Translations under genes and position numbers: made by a program
In this document: positions 31,936-44,400 of the stretch, piece after piece
How the letters are laid out: each line of letters begins with the position of its first letter
How positions within the stretch are numbered: position 1 is the stretch's first letter
Assembly: GCA_017590115.1 (NCBI GenBank)
Contig: JAGGNK010012559.1
Span: forward strand, 516,370 to 580,369
Reading direction: 5' to 3'
DNA length: 64,000 nt
Source of the DNA: Montifringilla adamsi
Taxonomy: Eukaryota; Chordata; Aves; Passeriformes; Passeridae
Notes under the pieces: generated by a model
The model's input: only the letters and a program-made list of their open reading frames with translations
Database searches by the model: none
Told to the model about the DNA's origin: nothing

Positions 31936-32394
31936 TGCTCCCAGGGAACACGGGGGTGGGGAGAGGCTCTGCCACCCCACCCCACCTTTGTACGCTTCAC
32001 CAAGGGTTCTCTGAACAGCCCCCAGACAGCTGGGGTTCTGTGAGTAACAAACTTCCTACACGTCCCCAGGAATGTCTTCTCAGCAGCCAAACCCTCCCTG
32101 CTCCCAGTTCTCACCCACACCACAGCCATGGCTGGAGCTTCTCCCTCCAACCCTTCGAGGAGCCACCACCAAGGGAAGCACCACGAAGGGAGGGAGGAGA
32201 AACAGCCCAGTCAGCCTGGATTTGGGGAGAGCAGCGAGGACAGGGCTGGCAGGGCCCGGCTGCGCTGCCCAGGAGCTCTGTAAGGCACCAGGCACAGGGG
32301 GGACAGCTTTTGGGACACGGACAGGCACAGGCACAGGCACAGGTGGGATTTTTGGAGCAGTGGCTGCTGAGATCCCAGGGACTGGTTTTGAGAA

Positions 32395-32520
32395 CAGCAA
32401 TCCCCTTCTGTCGTTTATTTTGTGCTGCTGGTGGTTGCCTAGGGGAAATTTGAAAGACAGTGCTAATTTAATTTGTCAGAATGGATAAAGATAAGGCTGC
32501 AAAGCTCGTTAGTGGAGCTC
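32395..32520. promoter_or_regulatory. candidate regulatory segment with half X-box
   Basis: GTTGCCTAGGGGAAATTTG near 32434 resembles an RFX half site. It is followed by TGCTAATTTAATTTGTCAGA and GGATAAAGATAAGGC (GATA-like). Untested. Confidence 0.25.
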
Positions 32521-33644
32521 CAGTGTCACATCATCCACAGGCACGGGGACACTGCCAGGCTCAGACCCCATTGTCTTCTCCATGTTCTGATTAAAGCAGG
32601 ATGAGGCTCTTTCATTGCACGCCCTCCAGGAAAGGCAGAGCTCTGCCAGGGGCTTTGGGCACAGCTGGAAGGGTCTGTGGGAGCACGGAGATGCCAACTG
32701 CCACCATCAGGGGAATGCACAGCTCCAAGTGCACCCACCACACCTCACACCTCACCTGCTCACCCTGGTTCATCTTGGCTTTACACCTCTGTGCCATTCT
32801 GTTTCCCTCCCTGTCCCTTTCATTTGCCAACTCACAAAAGAAAATGGCCAAATGATGTTTTTAAAAAAGCCTTACAAACCCCAGGGAGCAAATTATGCCC
32901 CTAGAAGAAGGTGAAAGATTTTCTTCTCAGTTAAGCAAATTAAGATTTAGAAAAATCCAAATTCTTGGCTGCAGATGAAAGCCCTGGTGGGCTCCCTGGA
33001 GCACCTGTGAGAGCTCCCAGGCAGGAGTTTTCATCAGGGCCTGCCTTCAGAAAGCAGGAAAGGTTCACTCAGTGTCTGTGAAGAGAAGAGAAACCTGCTC
33101 CTTGCAGATAGGAACGTATGTGCTGCTCAGAGAGATCAGTGGGAAATTGGCTTCCAGCTCCAGAAGGGAACAGCCAGGCAATGTCTGCAACTCAGAGAGA
33201 AGAAAAGCATTACTATTAAAATTAATTACCTCTCAAGCCCCCTTCATCTTGATCTAAGTGCACAAGAAGATGGATTTGCTGCTCTAAGCACTGGGGTGGA
33301 GGAGAATTCGAGCAGATTTTCCAGCAGCAGTAAAAGCCTGAGGTTGCTGAGTGGGGGAGGCTCCAGGGGGCACTTTGGGAACCTTGTCCTGAGATTCTGG
33401 CCTGGGGGCCTGGGGCTGGGCCTTGTGCTCAGTTTTTGGGATACTTTGCTGCAGCTGAGCACAAAGTGTCAGCCCCAGAGGGTTGGTCCAGCATGGGTCA
33501 CCCCCTCTGCTCCCTCAGGTGCCAGGGGCCTCTCCGAGGCTTCTCTCAATGGCCAAAGTGCCCAGGCTGAAAGTGCTCTTTGGGGTAGGAAATCCAGCAC
33601 AAACACCACACAACTGTTTTCTTTCACAATAAAAAGGCAAAAAT

Positions 33645-33918
33645 CATGGAATTGCAGAATCACTGAGGTGGGAAAAGCCCTCTGGGATCATGGAGTCCAA
33701 CCATCCCCAGCACTGCCAAGGCCAGCACTGACCTTGTCCCCAGTGCCACATCCACAGGGCTTCTAAATCCCTCCAGCCACGGGGACCCCACCTGTGCCAG
33801 GGCTGGACAGGTGGACACAGAGAAATTTCCCCTAAAATCCAACCTGAACATGCCCTGACCCAGCTTGGGGTCATTTCCTCCGCCTGTCCCTGTTCCCTGG
33901 GACTGCCCGAGCACCTCA
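33645..33918 (-). mobile_element. CR1 3'-end fragment, about 270 bp
   Basis: CATGGAATTGCAGAATCACT, GGGAAAAGCCCTCTGGGATC, CCCAGTGCCACATCCACAGG and CCTCCGCCTGTCCCTGTTCC. Same group as 54318-54795 and 57999-58298. Confidence 0.9.
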
Positions 33919-35854
33919 GGGCCTGACCAAGGACTTCAGCCCTGGTGCATGGCGGGATTAAGGAGCTTGGCCATTAAAGGCCTCAAGTTTTGGATCAGGT
34001 TCCCAAAATCCCTGGGCAAGGCTGGGAAACGGAAGAGGTGATAAAGCAAAGTGATATTTATGGAGTGTGTCATGTACTTATCCCAGCTTTTATTTCCAAG
34101 CAGCTTTTGGAAATCTCATCTCCAAGGATTTATTTTTTCCTTCTGCCTCAGCTGCCTGTGCCGCTCCATCCTTTCTCTGTGCACAGCAGCAGCTCTTGCA
34201 CCTTCATCCAACAAAGGGCCGTGAATCCAGGAAATTCATGAACTCCCAGAAAGTTATAGCTCTTAAAAAAGTCCTCATTTGCAAAGTGAAAAACGGTGTG
34301 ATGTATATCTAGAGCCAGGTGACTTTATGAGGCCATTTCAGAGCAGGCTGGAGCTGTAACCACTGTAATTGCTGGCTCTGGGCTGGTTTTACCCAGGAGG
34401 GAACAGCCCCACTCCTGCCTGCCCTGGGCCTCCAGGGATGCACCTGGGAGAGGCTCTGGGGGTTGATCAGCTGAAATGAAGTGGGTGCAGCTCTGCAGCA
34501 GGAGAACAGCATAAAGGAAAGAGCTGGGCTTCACAAAGCCATCAATTATTTGAAACAATAAATATTGTACACACTCTGCATTTCTTTTGGTTTCTAAGCC
34601 TTTATCAGGCTGAGTGGAGCATCCAGGTTCTTTCCCTGCATCCTTACAAGAAAGCTTTGTGTTTTCTGTTTGTTTGTTTTCCTTTTAATGAGAGAATAAA
34701 TTCTCCTGTAATCCCATTTCTTCAGGAGCAAGGGCTTTGTGATATGAGACATAAAAACACTTGTGAAATTCAGCAGAAGGACCCAGCCAGCAGCTGCTTC
34801 CTCCAAGCCTGAGTTCCATCTCCTTCACGGAGTGCAGGTCTGCACAGGCCAGAACCACAACCAGGCACTGCTTGAATTTCCTCCAGGATAAAATGCCAGT
34901 TCCAGCACACCGGGGATCATCAGTCCCTCCAGGATTTGGCTGAGCCATTGTTTGCTTTCTTTACCTCCTTTATGCCCTCCCAAAACTTGTTTTTCTTCAA
35001 TGTGATGACTTTCACCTTTATTTAATACAAAGTGTTGATGCATTGCTGGGGGAAACTGAGGAAACGGGGACCATCCCAGTAATTCAGAATATTCTGTTTC
35101 CATGGGTGCTCATGCCAAGGAGTTGTGAGGAACATTTCACCTCACCCAGGCTCCTCCAAATGTGGAAGTAATTACAGATCCTCAGCACATCTGATTCCAG
35201 GCCAAATATTTGATAAAATAAAAAATACATCTGTCACTGCTTTGGCAGAATTCTTCTTTCCTGGCAGGAAATTTGTCTTAAATTTTGTCTAAAAAAATTT
35301 TATTCTTTTCTATTTTTATAGAAAAAACTGGGTTCTTTCTCCATTGATCTTTGTACCCTTCGGACTCAGAAAATTGGTTTTGGCAGGAGATCTTCCAGGG
35401 TCCCTCTCTATTTATCTGATGTCAGGGGAGTAAGAGACAAGGCTGGGTGTGTGAGCACCATTCTGGCCAGGCCCCCAGCCCTGCAGTTCCCTGCAGTTCC
35501 CTGCATTCCATCCTTCCCTGCATTCCCTGCCTTCCATCTCCCCTTCCCTCAGGTCAGCATGTGCCAACAGGGAGCTGGGAAAAAAGGGAAGCTCTCAAAA
35601 ATGGAGATATTTAGTGCAGCAGCCACACCCATCACAGTTCTTGTGAGGGTTTGTTCTCTGTTTGCTTTTGAAGGATCTCCTGGAGGTTCAGGCACTCTGA
35701 TCTCTTCCTCCTCAGCCCATTCAGCACCATCCTGTCCCAGCCTTTCCTGCAGGTCTGTCTGGATGAATTCTGGCCACGGGAAGGGCTTGGCTGCCAGTGG
35801 TGCTTCCATTGCCCCTGCGATGGTTTTAATTTGACAAGAGTCAATTTAGGTGGA
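33919..35854. other. single-copy stretch, no gene recognised
   Basis: AT-rich segments at 34040-34320 and 34540-34750, and a very AT-rich block near 35200-35330. Pyrimidine-rich CTGCAGTTCC/CTGCATTCC words at 35480-35530. No repeat family. Confidence 0.5.
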
Positions 35855-36067
35855 AAGGAGAAGTTTTTTTTTACAGTCAGGGTGGTGAGGCCCTGGCTCA
35901 GGTTACCCAGAGCAGCTGTGGCTGCCCCTGGATCCCTGGCAGTGCCCAAGGCCAGGCTGGACACTGGGGCTGGGAGCACCTGGGACAGGGGGAGGTGTCC
36001 CTGCCATGGCAGGGGTGCCACTGGATGATGTTTAAAGTTTCCAGCCCAAACCATTCCAGGATTCCTG
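35855..36067 (+). mobile_element. CR1 3'-end fragment
   Basis: GGGTGGTGAGGCCCTGGCTC, CCCAAGGCCAGGCTGGACAC, GGTGTCCCTGCCATGGCAGG, ending CCAGCCCAAACCATTCCAGG, ATTCCTG. Confidence 0.9.
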
Positions 36068-36489
36068 GTGCTGGGAACCCAGCCAGCCCTGCTGGCTCTG
36101 CTGCTGGAGGAGCTCTGTGGCCCCTGGCAGGTTGTAGTTCCAAACGTTTCCCCTGATTCTTGCCAGGCTAAAGAGCAGCTCCAGGCTTGGGGAAGCAGCC
36201 CCCAGCAGCGCTGACCTCCTAAGGCTGAGTTTTCCTTCCTCTTCCCTCCTGTTCTGACCATTTCACTCCTGACACAGCCTGGCTGGCCCAGCCAAACTCC
36301 CTTTGAGGTCACAAAAACCAGCCCAGGATGGAACGAGTGGAGCGCTCACGGGCTGGGGAGTGAAACTCCCCAAGAGAAATGAAGGGAATTGTAAAAACCA
36401 GCTGAGATTTGTGATGCAGCTCCACAAGCCAGTACCTGCAGCAGAGCAGGAGAGCTCGGGGAAAAGTGACTCCATCCGGCGCTGATGCA

Positions 36490-36740
36490 GAGTCTGGAGC
36501 CTCATGTTTATAACTCGCAGCGTGTGAAAGGAGAGGGGATATTTATGACTCCAGAAGATATTTATGACTCTTTTTTCCAGCTGCAGTCTCAGACTGATGC
36601 CAGGGCACATCTGAGGAATCGCTCTCATCTTCAGCCTTCATCACTAGCCCAATCCCAGCCTGTCAGGCCAACGTTATTTGGGTTTATTTGCAGAACAGTT
36701 CTGCAGGGTGATTAAGAGGGAGCCTTGCCCGTTAATGTTT
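36490..36740. promoter_or_regulatory. candidate element with repeated GATATTTATGACTC
   Basis: The 14-mer occurs at 36538-36551 and 36557-36570, 19 bp apart. Its TTTATGA core is of the CDX/posterior-Hox kind. Further right, AACGTTATTTGGGTTTATTT and GTTAATGTTTTTGTGC. Conservation untested. Confidence 0.28.
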
Positions 36741-37624
36741 TTGTGCTTGGAGGCAGTGGGAAGAGCAACAGACAAAGCCCTCGGCACATGAACGCACACA
36801 AGAGTAGCAGAAGAGCCAATACCAATCCTTCACCTCCTTCTTTTTGTTTTAAGTGTTTTAAATCTTTTTGTTTTAAACCAGTTCTGGTTCTCCAGGAAAT
36901 AATTTATGCACCGAGAAGGTTCAGCAAAACACCATCCAGCATTCATCTGTCTATTGAGAAACCCAACCATTTCACAGCTGTAAAATTAAATTTAGAATAA
37001 ATGAACCAAAGTTAATTTTGGAGGGAATGAGAAATACTGGAATGCCAAAAACTCGCCTTCCCATCAGTGAGGTTTTTGTGCATTTTAGAGACATGGCTGA
37101 GTTTTGCAGCTGAGCTCGGGGTGGAGCTGTACTAAGCAAATTGGGGTTTCCAGGGGTTCTCGTTACCCTGAGCAGACTCTGGGAGCTCTGATGTCCCTTC
37201 CCTCCTCAGCTTTGGATGTCTCACTGCAACAGGACAAGGGCCAAGGGGGTGGCACTGAAATTTCCAGATATCGTTAAATTAAACACTCAACTTTACACTC
37301 AAATTAACAGAAAATAGTGGCCAGGTCTGTGCTAGCACCTCTGAAACCCCATCTGAGCTGCACTGAAAAGCTTTCAGGGCATCCCACAAGGGGCTCTGAG
37401 ACCCCACTGCACTTCCCTTTCCCCAGCTCTGGTGACAGCCCAGCACTGGCTGCAGATGTTGATTTTCCTTGCAGAGATCCCTGCATCCATCTCGGGATAA
37501 CCACCCACTTAGGAGGCGTGGATGAGAAAGCTGTCCCTATAGCTCAGCCTTTCAAAGGGAAAAAAGCCTCAATTCCTTGTGCTCCTCACCAAGAACAGAA
37601 GCTCTGAGTCCTTTGATTCTGGTA

Positions 37625-37660
37625 AACACCATTTATTAGACACATGAAACGAGAGTCAGT
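37625..37660 (-). promoter_or_regulatory. possible polyadenylation signal on minus strand
   Basis: The minus strand reads TGTCTAATAAATGGTGTTTA followed by CCAGAATC. This could be the 3' end of an unseen minus-strand transcript. No exon upstream (to the right) is recognisable and an LTR starts 170 bp away. Confidence 0.15.
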
Positions 37661-37832
37661 CAGAAGGAGATGTAACAGAACCCCCATCTGGGAAGGTGGC
37701 TCCTGCCTCGCTGTTCTGCTCTGTGGCACCAACAGCCTTTGAGGGGATCAGAGGGAAGAGCTGCTCTGTGCCAGGGCTGTGGCAGTCCCAGGGACAGGGA
37801 GATGGAAACAGGGAGTGTTTGGAGATAAGTGA

Positions 37833-38281
37833 TGTCAGGAAAATTAATCCACAAACACCAGAGCTTTGTGTCCAGAAAGGAAACAGAGGAGTCCTGTAAC
37901 TTTATTTGAATAAAGGGAGATGTCATAGGGCATTTCCCATGGGGTCTCTCAAATTTTTAGAGGAGGCAGCCTCCTTTTTTTCCTTGCTTCCCTGCTGCAT
38001 TTCCCTTCTCTCTCTGCCCATTGGCTGAGGTACTTGAGAGGTACAGACTTCCCAAATCACCTAATACAGACCCCCTTCTAATGTATATACCCCCCTTTTC
38101 CTTCTGTCAATCAGTGGAATTCCCATGAAACTTATGGTTCCCCCCATTGCTTATTTTACCTCTCAGTATCTGGTTTTCTCTATCAGCAGACCCACAGTTT
38201 GGAAAGACAAATCTCTCATTCCTTTCAGTAACATCCAGAATTCACATCCCCACACATCACCTCTGGTAAGCTCATGTGACA
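37833..38281 (-). mobile_element. well-preserved solo LTR (ERVK-like)
   Basis: On the minus strand: AGGTGATGTGTGGGGATGTG near the start, GTATATACATTAGAAGGGGG as TATA region (plus about 38070-38090), then the signal TTCAAATAAAGTTACAGGAC (plus about 37895-37914). It ends GTTTGTGGATTAATTTTCCT, GACA at 37833. I recall this layout and ending from songbird ERVK LTRs. The left edge is firm. The right edge is TGTCAC at 38281 or TGAGC a few bases inside. No internal region and no unambiguous target duplication. Confidence 0.85.
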
Positions 38282-38617
38282 GATGAGCAATGCCATGGGC
38301 GACTCTCACAATTAAAAGGCAAATATCCTGTATCTATGTCAGGACTTGAAGTGAGTAGCATTTCTCACACTCAGGACCAGCTCTGTGTTCAGAGCCTCTC
38401 CCCCAGGACATGAACTCCACAGCACCGAGGGAAGATGTTCCATCCCAGGGAAAGCTGTCCCGAGAGCACGGAGCTGGGGAGCTGCAGTAGCCCACGGGGA
38501 TTGAGGGGAAGAGGAGAAATTCACCTGGTGTGGGCTGTAAAACCTCCCAGAGCTGCTGCCTGACAGAGCCAAGGTCAGGCATCACCAGGACCCACAGGTT
38601 TCATCTTGATTGAACCT
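38282..38617. other. single-copy sequence, no gene recognised
   Basis: Nothing recognisable. Confidence 0.45.
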
Positions 38618-38728
38618 CAGAAAGGTTTGGGCTGGAAGGGATCTCAGAGCCCAGCAAACCCTGCCAGGGGTTTAACTATTCCAGGGCTCCAAGCCCTGTC
38701 CAGCCTGGCCCTGGACACTTGCAGGGAC
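38618..38728 (-). mobile_element. diverged CR1 tail
   Basis: CAGAAAGGTTTGGGCTGGAA, GGGATCTCAGAGCCCAGC and CCAGCCTGGCCCTGGACACT. Confidence 0.75.
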
Positions 38729-39715
38729 CTTTATCAAATTCTTTATCAGTGCCTGACCTGCTGTGAGGACGCCTTTGGTGTGGTATCTCCTGAAGCTGAG
38801 ACTCCCGGTATCTGATCACGCCTTTCTTGCACACCCATCCCTCCTTGCTGGTCTCCATTGACAAAATCCTGTCTCCAGAGAGGTGTTCTGTAATCCTGCC
38901 CTGTCTCTGATAAGGAACAGAGGTTCAATGCTGCTGTCCTGGCTGGGCTGCTGAGATAAGAGGTCCTGGCCCTCCTCAGGGGTGGCATCGGGGCAGGGCC
39001 AGGGCTCACCTGCCCTGCTGAGGGCTGTTATCAGCTGTTCAGCAAGGAATTCACACCTGAGGGACCCCTCTGTAACGCAGCCTGCTCTGACCCGGAGCCC
39101 TCAGCACTGGGGCCGGTGTTTACAGAATAAATTCCCATTTTGTGTTGTCCAGGTGGTGCGAGGAGGCTGCAAAGGGAGACCAGGAAATGCTGCTGGAATC
39201 CAGCCCCAGCCACCAACACCAACAATGAAAACTCTAATGGTGCCCAGTCACCCTCCAACAGCTCACTCTCACTCCAGATTTAGGGCTTCAAATGAGCTGA
39301 AGTGTCTGAGCTGAAGATCCCTCCTCAAAGGAATCCAGGGGCTGCATTCCCAAAATCCTGACCCCACAGTTGCCTTGAAGCTGCAACTGGAGACATTTGC
39401 AACGGTTCCTGTGCCATTGATGTTCCTGAAAAAGGGTGGAATTGAGGCTTCCAAGTCACTTTGGAAAAATATCTTTTTAAGGAAAAGAAGGAACAAAGGA
39501 AAACCTGAAAATTGGATGCTACAGTGTGATTTATATGGATTCCTTTTCCTTTCTGTGCAAAACAAGGACATGCTGGGATGGCATCCCATGGGCCACCAGC
39601 CTGATTGGACCACTGGGGGGGTCACAGACAGGCCTCTGTCCTGCAAGGAAATTGGCATTCTTTGGGACACCTTTTCCACTTCCAGGCTCCTGAGCACCCT
39701 AGGCTGGGTGAAGAA
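38729..39715. other. single-copy sequence, no gene recognised
   Basis: No repeat. The opposing 162-codon (plus) and 192-codon (minus) frames at 39269-39863 overlap and have no domain. Confidence 0.5.
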
Positions 39716-39780
39716 GTCCCTGCCCACATCAAGGGGCAGAAATCCCTCCCAGCCCAAACTATTCCATGATCCTGTGACCC
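39716..39780 (+). mobile_element. possible CR1 tail
   Basis: CCCTCCCAGCCCAAACTATT, CCATGATCCTGTGA looks like a plus-strand CR1 end. The sequence to its left is too diverged to follow. Confidence 0.5.
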
Positions 39781-40649
39781 TCCTGGTGCTCTCTGGGGTC
39801 ACTTCCTGGTGTCTTGACCCAGTATTGCGTGGAAATAAATCCCCCACACCTTGCTGGGACTGAGCTCCCTGCAGCTGGGACTGACTTCTCCACAGGGAAC
39901 GAGCAGGGCTGATGTTCCTCCCTGCAGCTGGAGCAGCACGGCCACACTTCCCTGCACCCAGGGAGCTGCCCCAGCCTCATCTCCCAGACAAGCATCAATC
40001 CAGACATCCTGAATCCTCCCTGCTGTTCCCCTGCTCTGTCATGGAGATGATGCCATGGATTAACCCCTTCAGAATCAGGAGGGCAGAGCACCAAAGGATC
40101 CCTTCTCTCCCAGGAAAGGTTTTTGACTGGAGAGTTCTCTAAGAAGGGAAGAGCAGGAGCTTCCTGAGCAATCCTAAATCCTTGTGGCTGCTCTGTGCTG
40201 GGAGCAGGGGAGGCTGTCAGGGCTCAGAGGCAAAATTCCCTGTGTGTCCCCTCAAAAGTGGGGAAGGGCCAAAGGGTTAAAAGGTGAAACCTCCATGGTG
40301 TAGGTGAGCACATGGTGGGGAAATCCTCCTGAATGGGGAATGTATGGCCATGGAGGCGCCTTTGAAGGAGGAAACTCCTCTGGAGGAGCAGCAGCCCCAA
40401 GCAACAGTGCTTCCTTGGGTTGTGGTTGGGTTCCTTGCAGGGAGCAGGGAAGGAAGAGCAGCTGGGGCACGCCAGGGTCTTCTGCTTTTCTCATGTGAGG
40501 CAGGAGTGTTCAGAGAGGCCAAGGAGGCAACAAAAACCATGGGTAAAAATGGATCAGCACCGGACTCCTGTGTCAGACACCACCCATCTAATCCTCCAGA
40601 AGCGCCAGGTTTCCTTGGAAACTACAGGAATGCCAACAGGCAGAGGCGT
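39781..40649. other. single-copy sequence, no gene recognised
   Basis: No repeat or exon recognisable. Confidence 0.5.
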
Positions 40650-40755
40650 GAGGGATGAGAGATGGGGCTGAGGGATGAGGAACAGGGCTGGTGGATGAGG
40701 AATGGGGCTGATGGACCAGGGATGGGGCTGGTGGGTCAGGGACAGAACTGGTGGC
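40650..40755. repeat. tandem array GGATGAGGAACAGGGCTGGT
   Basis: About five imperfect 20-21-bp copies, purine-rich on the plus strand. Confidence 0.88.
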
Positions 40756-42192
40756 CCCAGAGCTTTTGGTGGCCACTTGGGTCTACCAAACCAGTGCAGC
40801 CTCGAGGGTCCTTTGGCTTGCAGGGGTGCCAGGGCTTGCCAAGAACTTTGGGCACCTCTCTGCCATCAGGACTGCAAGCCCAGCTCTTCTGAATCCCAGG
40901 GAGGTGGTGGAAAACACAGACCTGTGCTGGGGAGGGGCTCAGTGGCTGAGCTGCTGCAGGGCTGGGCCAAATGCACCTGAGGTGGCATTGGGGTGATGTA
41001 AATCAGGACCAGGAGGGTCCTCTGGAGTGGGATCCTGACACTCCTGTCATGTGGAAGTGCAATAAAACAAAATCCATCAACCAACACAGGGCAACCTGCT
41101 GGAATTCCCTCCATAACAATGAATTTCTGATGGATTGCCAAGGAAAAATGGCACAATTTCCCCTCCATTATGAAGATTTGTGTCATGGTTTTCCCCACAT
41201 CTGAGCAGCTCTCTAAGAGCCCAGCAATCCAAACCAAAATGAGAGGTCTGAGCCCTGTTTGGTCTCAGGTTCCATCCACAGACAGAAGAAAAACCAAATG
41301 TCGATTCACCAGGTGCAGAAAAGGCAAAACATCCAAGCTCTGGTTTCCCAACCCTTCGTTTCTCCCTCTGAAAAAGATGGGAAGAAAAGCTTCCCTTTTA
41401 TTAAGATGCCATTTGCTGCAGAGAAAAGATATTAGGGAGGAAAATAAGGGAGCAGTGCCCACTTGATGACCTTGTCCACATGAAGATGAATGACCCAGAG
41501 CTGCTCAAACCCTGATTATACAGAACCTCCCCTGGAGAAATGCGTTTGTCTGGGTGGACATGGCAAAGGAGCTCATCAGCCAGAGCAGCAGAGAGGGAGA
41601 GATGAAACAGTGAGCAGCTGCCTTCCAGGAAATGCTCTCAGACTCACATTTTCATTAGTCCTAAATTCAATCACAGTTTAAAGGAAGCAAAAGATAAAGA
41701 GCGAGGGAGCATTTAAAGGATTCTTCAGAGAGCGAGGCAGTCTCCCGTCCCCATTAAACCCCGACTAAAAGTTATTGTTATTCCTCCCATCCCTGCTGTG
41801 CCCAGGCAGGGTGAGATTCCCAGAGTGGCACCGGCTGGGCTGAGCCCGAGGTGGGCACAGGGCTGGGCTGGGCTGGGGATCCAGCTGCTGGGAGGGGCTG
41901 CTGGAAATGCTGAGCTGGGAGAGCGGCTGAGCCAGCCTGGGGCTGGGCAAGGGCTCTGCTCTCTGCTCTGGGCAGCCTAAACATAGACCAGGGCCAGGGG
42001 CTGGGTCAGGGCCAGGGGCTGGGTCAGCTCAGCAGCACTGACAGCAGTGACAGGAGGAATATCAAAGTCATCACTGCCTTTGCCAGAGAAAAGTGCTGAG
42101 CAGCTTTCCAGGGCCTGAAGGGGCTCCAGGAGAGCTGCAGAGGGACTGGGGACAAGGATGGAGGGACAGGACACAGGGCATGGCTCCCACTG
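40756..42192. other. single-copy sequence, no gene recognised
   Basis: An 18-bp unit CAGGGCCAGGGGCTGGGT is doubled at about 41989-42024. AT-rich at 41640-41780 with CCCCATTAAACCCCGACTAA. No gene. Confidence 0.5.
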
Positions 42193-42441
42193 CCAGAGGG
42201 CAGGGCTGGATGGGATCTTGGGAATTGGGAATTGTTCCCTGGCAGGCTGGGGAGGGGCTGGGCTGGAATTGCCAGAGCAGCTGGGGCTGCCCCTGGATCC
42301 CTGGCAGTGCCCAAGGCCAGGCTGGACATTGGGGCTGGGAGCACCTGGGACAGGGGGAGGTGTCCCTGCCATGGCAGGGGTGGCACTGGATGGGATTTAG
42401 GTCTTTCTCAGCCCAAACCATTCCATGGTTCTGTATTTCTG
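42193..42441 (+). mobile_element. CR1 3'-end fragment, about 250 bp
   Basis: GGGCAGGGCTGGATGGGATC, GGGAATTGTTCCCTGGCAGG, CCCAAGGCCAGGCTGGACAT, ending CAGCCCAAACCATTCCATGG, TTCTGT. Forward counterpart of 16378-16590 and 20354-20617. Confidence 0.92.
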
Positions 42442-43487
42442 TGGAATACAGAACAGCTGGAAGGAAGAAGGAATTGAGGGAATGGCCACACCAAGGCTTT
42501 GCTGCAGGTACTGGAAGGGACAGGAGATGCAGGAGAGCAGCACCATCCCTCTGGCATAGAGCAAGAGTCACCACTGCCAGAGCAGAGAGTGCTTTGGGAA
42601 GGCTTCAAACTGATTAGTGATGTATTTTCCTGGGCAAAATTCATGATTTCTGTCCCTGTCCCTTTACCTTTTTCTATTCGGTTTCATTTTGGAAGCACCA
42701 GGTCCATGGGAGGGAGGGTGAAATGACTGGATTTAAAGTAATGCCAGATCCTGACAGAATAAGCCCAGCTGCAGAACTGAGACCCAGGTTCTGGGGAAGG
42801 GGAGGCCCTTTGTGTTAATATAGGAAAGAGCTACATTGTGAATCTGCTTTAAAAAGAGCCAGGGCAATTAGAATTCCAGGCTGCCACACAACAGGCTACA
42901 GTAAAGCAGGAGTGTGAAGTGCTGGGTCTTTATTACAGACAAATTGTCAGAGCTCGTGGTGGAAACCTGCCCTGAGGGTGATCAGAGAGGAGCTGGGCAG
43001 CACCTGCTGCTCCACTGCCAGGACTGACATGAAAGCAGCTGGGAGCAGGAGGAGTTTGTGGCTCTGCCTGCACAGAGCTCTGAGGGTGTGAATTCTCCTC
43101 CCTGCTGTGTGCGCAGTAAATGATGAACTCATTTGAGGCAGATTTGAGGCTGCAGTCCCAGCTGACCTCTCCTGGCGTGCCCGAGCACCAGGGGTCCCTT
43201 TCCCTCTGCTTTCAAGTGCCACAGAGTTCCAGAGGAGGTGGATCTTTCCCAGATCCACCATCTCAGCCCTAGTCTGGGCTCTGACCAGCCTGGCCAGACC
43301 CTCCTGGAGAAGGGGCAGTGGCGAGGCCAGGGGAGAGCTGGGTTTGCTTCACACCCAGCAAATTCCCCAGCTCCCTTTCCATGTCCGGATCCATCAGGGG
43401 ATGCACCCAGCCCTGCCCAGAGAGCCCCCAGCACTGGGGGTGCCCTGCTGGCTGCTGCAGTGACTGCTGGGACGGCCTGCAGGACAA
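42442..43487. other. single-copy sequence, no gene recognised
   Basis: No repeats. The last 50 bp lead into the heptamer array. Confidence 0.5.
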
Positions 43488-43768
43488 ATGGGCTATGGGC
43501 TACGGGATATGGGCTATGGGATATGGGCTATGGGATATGAGATATGGGCTATGGGCTATGGACTATGGGCTATGGGATATGGGCTATGGGATATTATGGG
43601 CTATGGGATATGGACTATGGACTATGGGCTGTGGACTATGGGATATGGGATATGGGCTATGGGATATGGACTATGGACTATGGGCTGTGGACTATGGGAT
43701 ATGGGATATGGACTATGGGATATGGGCTATGGGATGTGAGATATGGGCTATGGGATATGGGCTATGGA
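43488..43768 (+). repeat. G-rich heptamer array GGGCTAT/GGGATAT/GGACTAT
   Basis: About 40 units of 7 bp, so GGG recurs every seven bases with CTAT or ATAT between. A 4-nt-loop G-quadruplex pattern is satisfied many times on the plus strand. Frames of 83-193 codons here (MGYGLWDMGY type) merely read the array. Confidence 0.95.
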
Positions 43769-43771
43769 CAG

Positions 43772-43896
43772 TTCTGGGAGAGGGACAGCCCTGGGAGAGA
43801 GACAAAGCCTGGGAGAGGGTCAGTCCTGGGGGAGGGACAATCCTGGAATAGGGACAGTCCTGGGAGAGGGACAGTCCTGGGAGAGGGACAATCCTG
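43772..43896. repeat. 17-bp tandem array AGTCCTGGGAGAGGGAC
   Basis: About seven copies, some with CAATCC or a shortened GGAATAGG. It abuts the heptamer array with only a few bases between. Confidence 0.92.
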
Positions 43897-44400
43897 GCCT
43901 CCCAAGCATCCATCCCTTTCAGAGGCAGGCCTCTGGCCATGGGAGCTCTGTCCTGGCAGCTGCAGCAGCCTGGGAGGGCCCAGGAGTGGTGGATGTGCTC
44001 CCTCTGGCAGCTCCTGCCTCGCTGTTTTCCTGAGCAGGCTTCCAGGAGCAGTGTCCAAGGCTGCAGGGTCCCATCCTGCCAAGGAGGAAAGCCATCCCTC
44101 TGCCTACCTGATTAGCCTGCTGTAATTAGGCAGCTCCCTTGGCTCTGGTGCAGGTTTCACTTGCACACCATGTCAGCTCTTGGCAGGTTTTCCTCAGCCA
44201 CCTCCCAAGGAGTGATCATTCCCAGGTTATTGGTGCTGTGGATTCCGTGTTCCAGCAGGGCTCAGGGTGCACCAGGAGCTCCCTGGAGGAGGGAGATGTT
44301 CCTGCCCTGAAGTGCAGGAGGGTGAACAAGGCTGGTTTTGTGCATTCACCACAAATATCTGTGGGTACCTTCCTGAAAGGGAGCTGAGGCCTTAGAAGTG
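43897..44400. other. single-copy sequence, no gene recognised
   Basis: Nothing recognisable. Confidence 0.45.

Larger units (their letters stand above)
31643..33644. other. single-copy stretch, no gene recognised
   Basis: Two kilobases with two candidate regulatory blocks listed separately and a short GGCACA run at 32324-32343. The 200-codon frame at 31851-32453 starts in non-coding-looking sequence and has no domain. Confidence 0.5.
36068..37832. other. single-copy stretch, no gene recognised
   Basis: Mostly AT-balanced, with AT-rich zones at 36830-37030 and 37265-37320. Frames up to 121 codons without domains. Confidence 0.5.

Noticed and set aside
43318..44125. Glycine/tyrosine/tryptophan-rich repeat proteins
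   Set aside because: Translation of the GGGCTAT/GGGATAT array.
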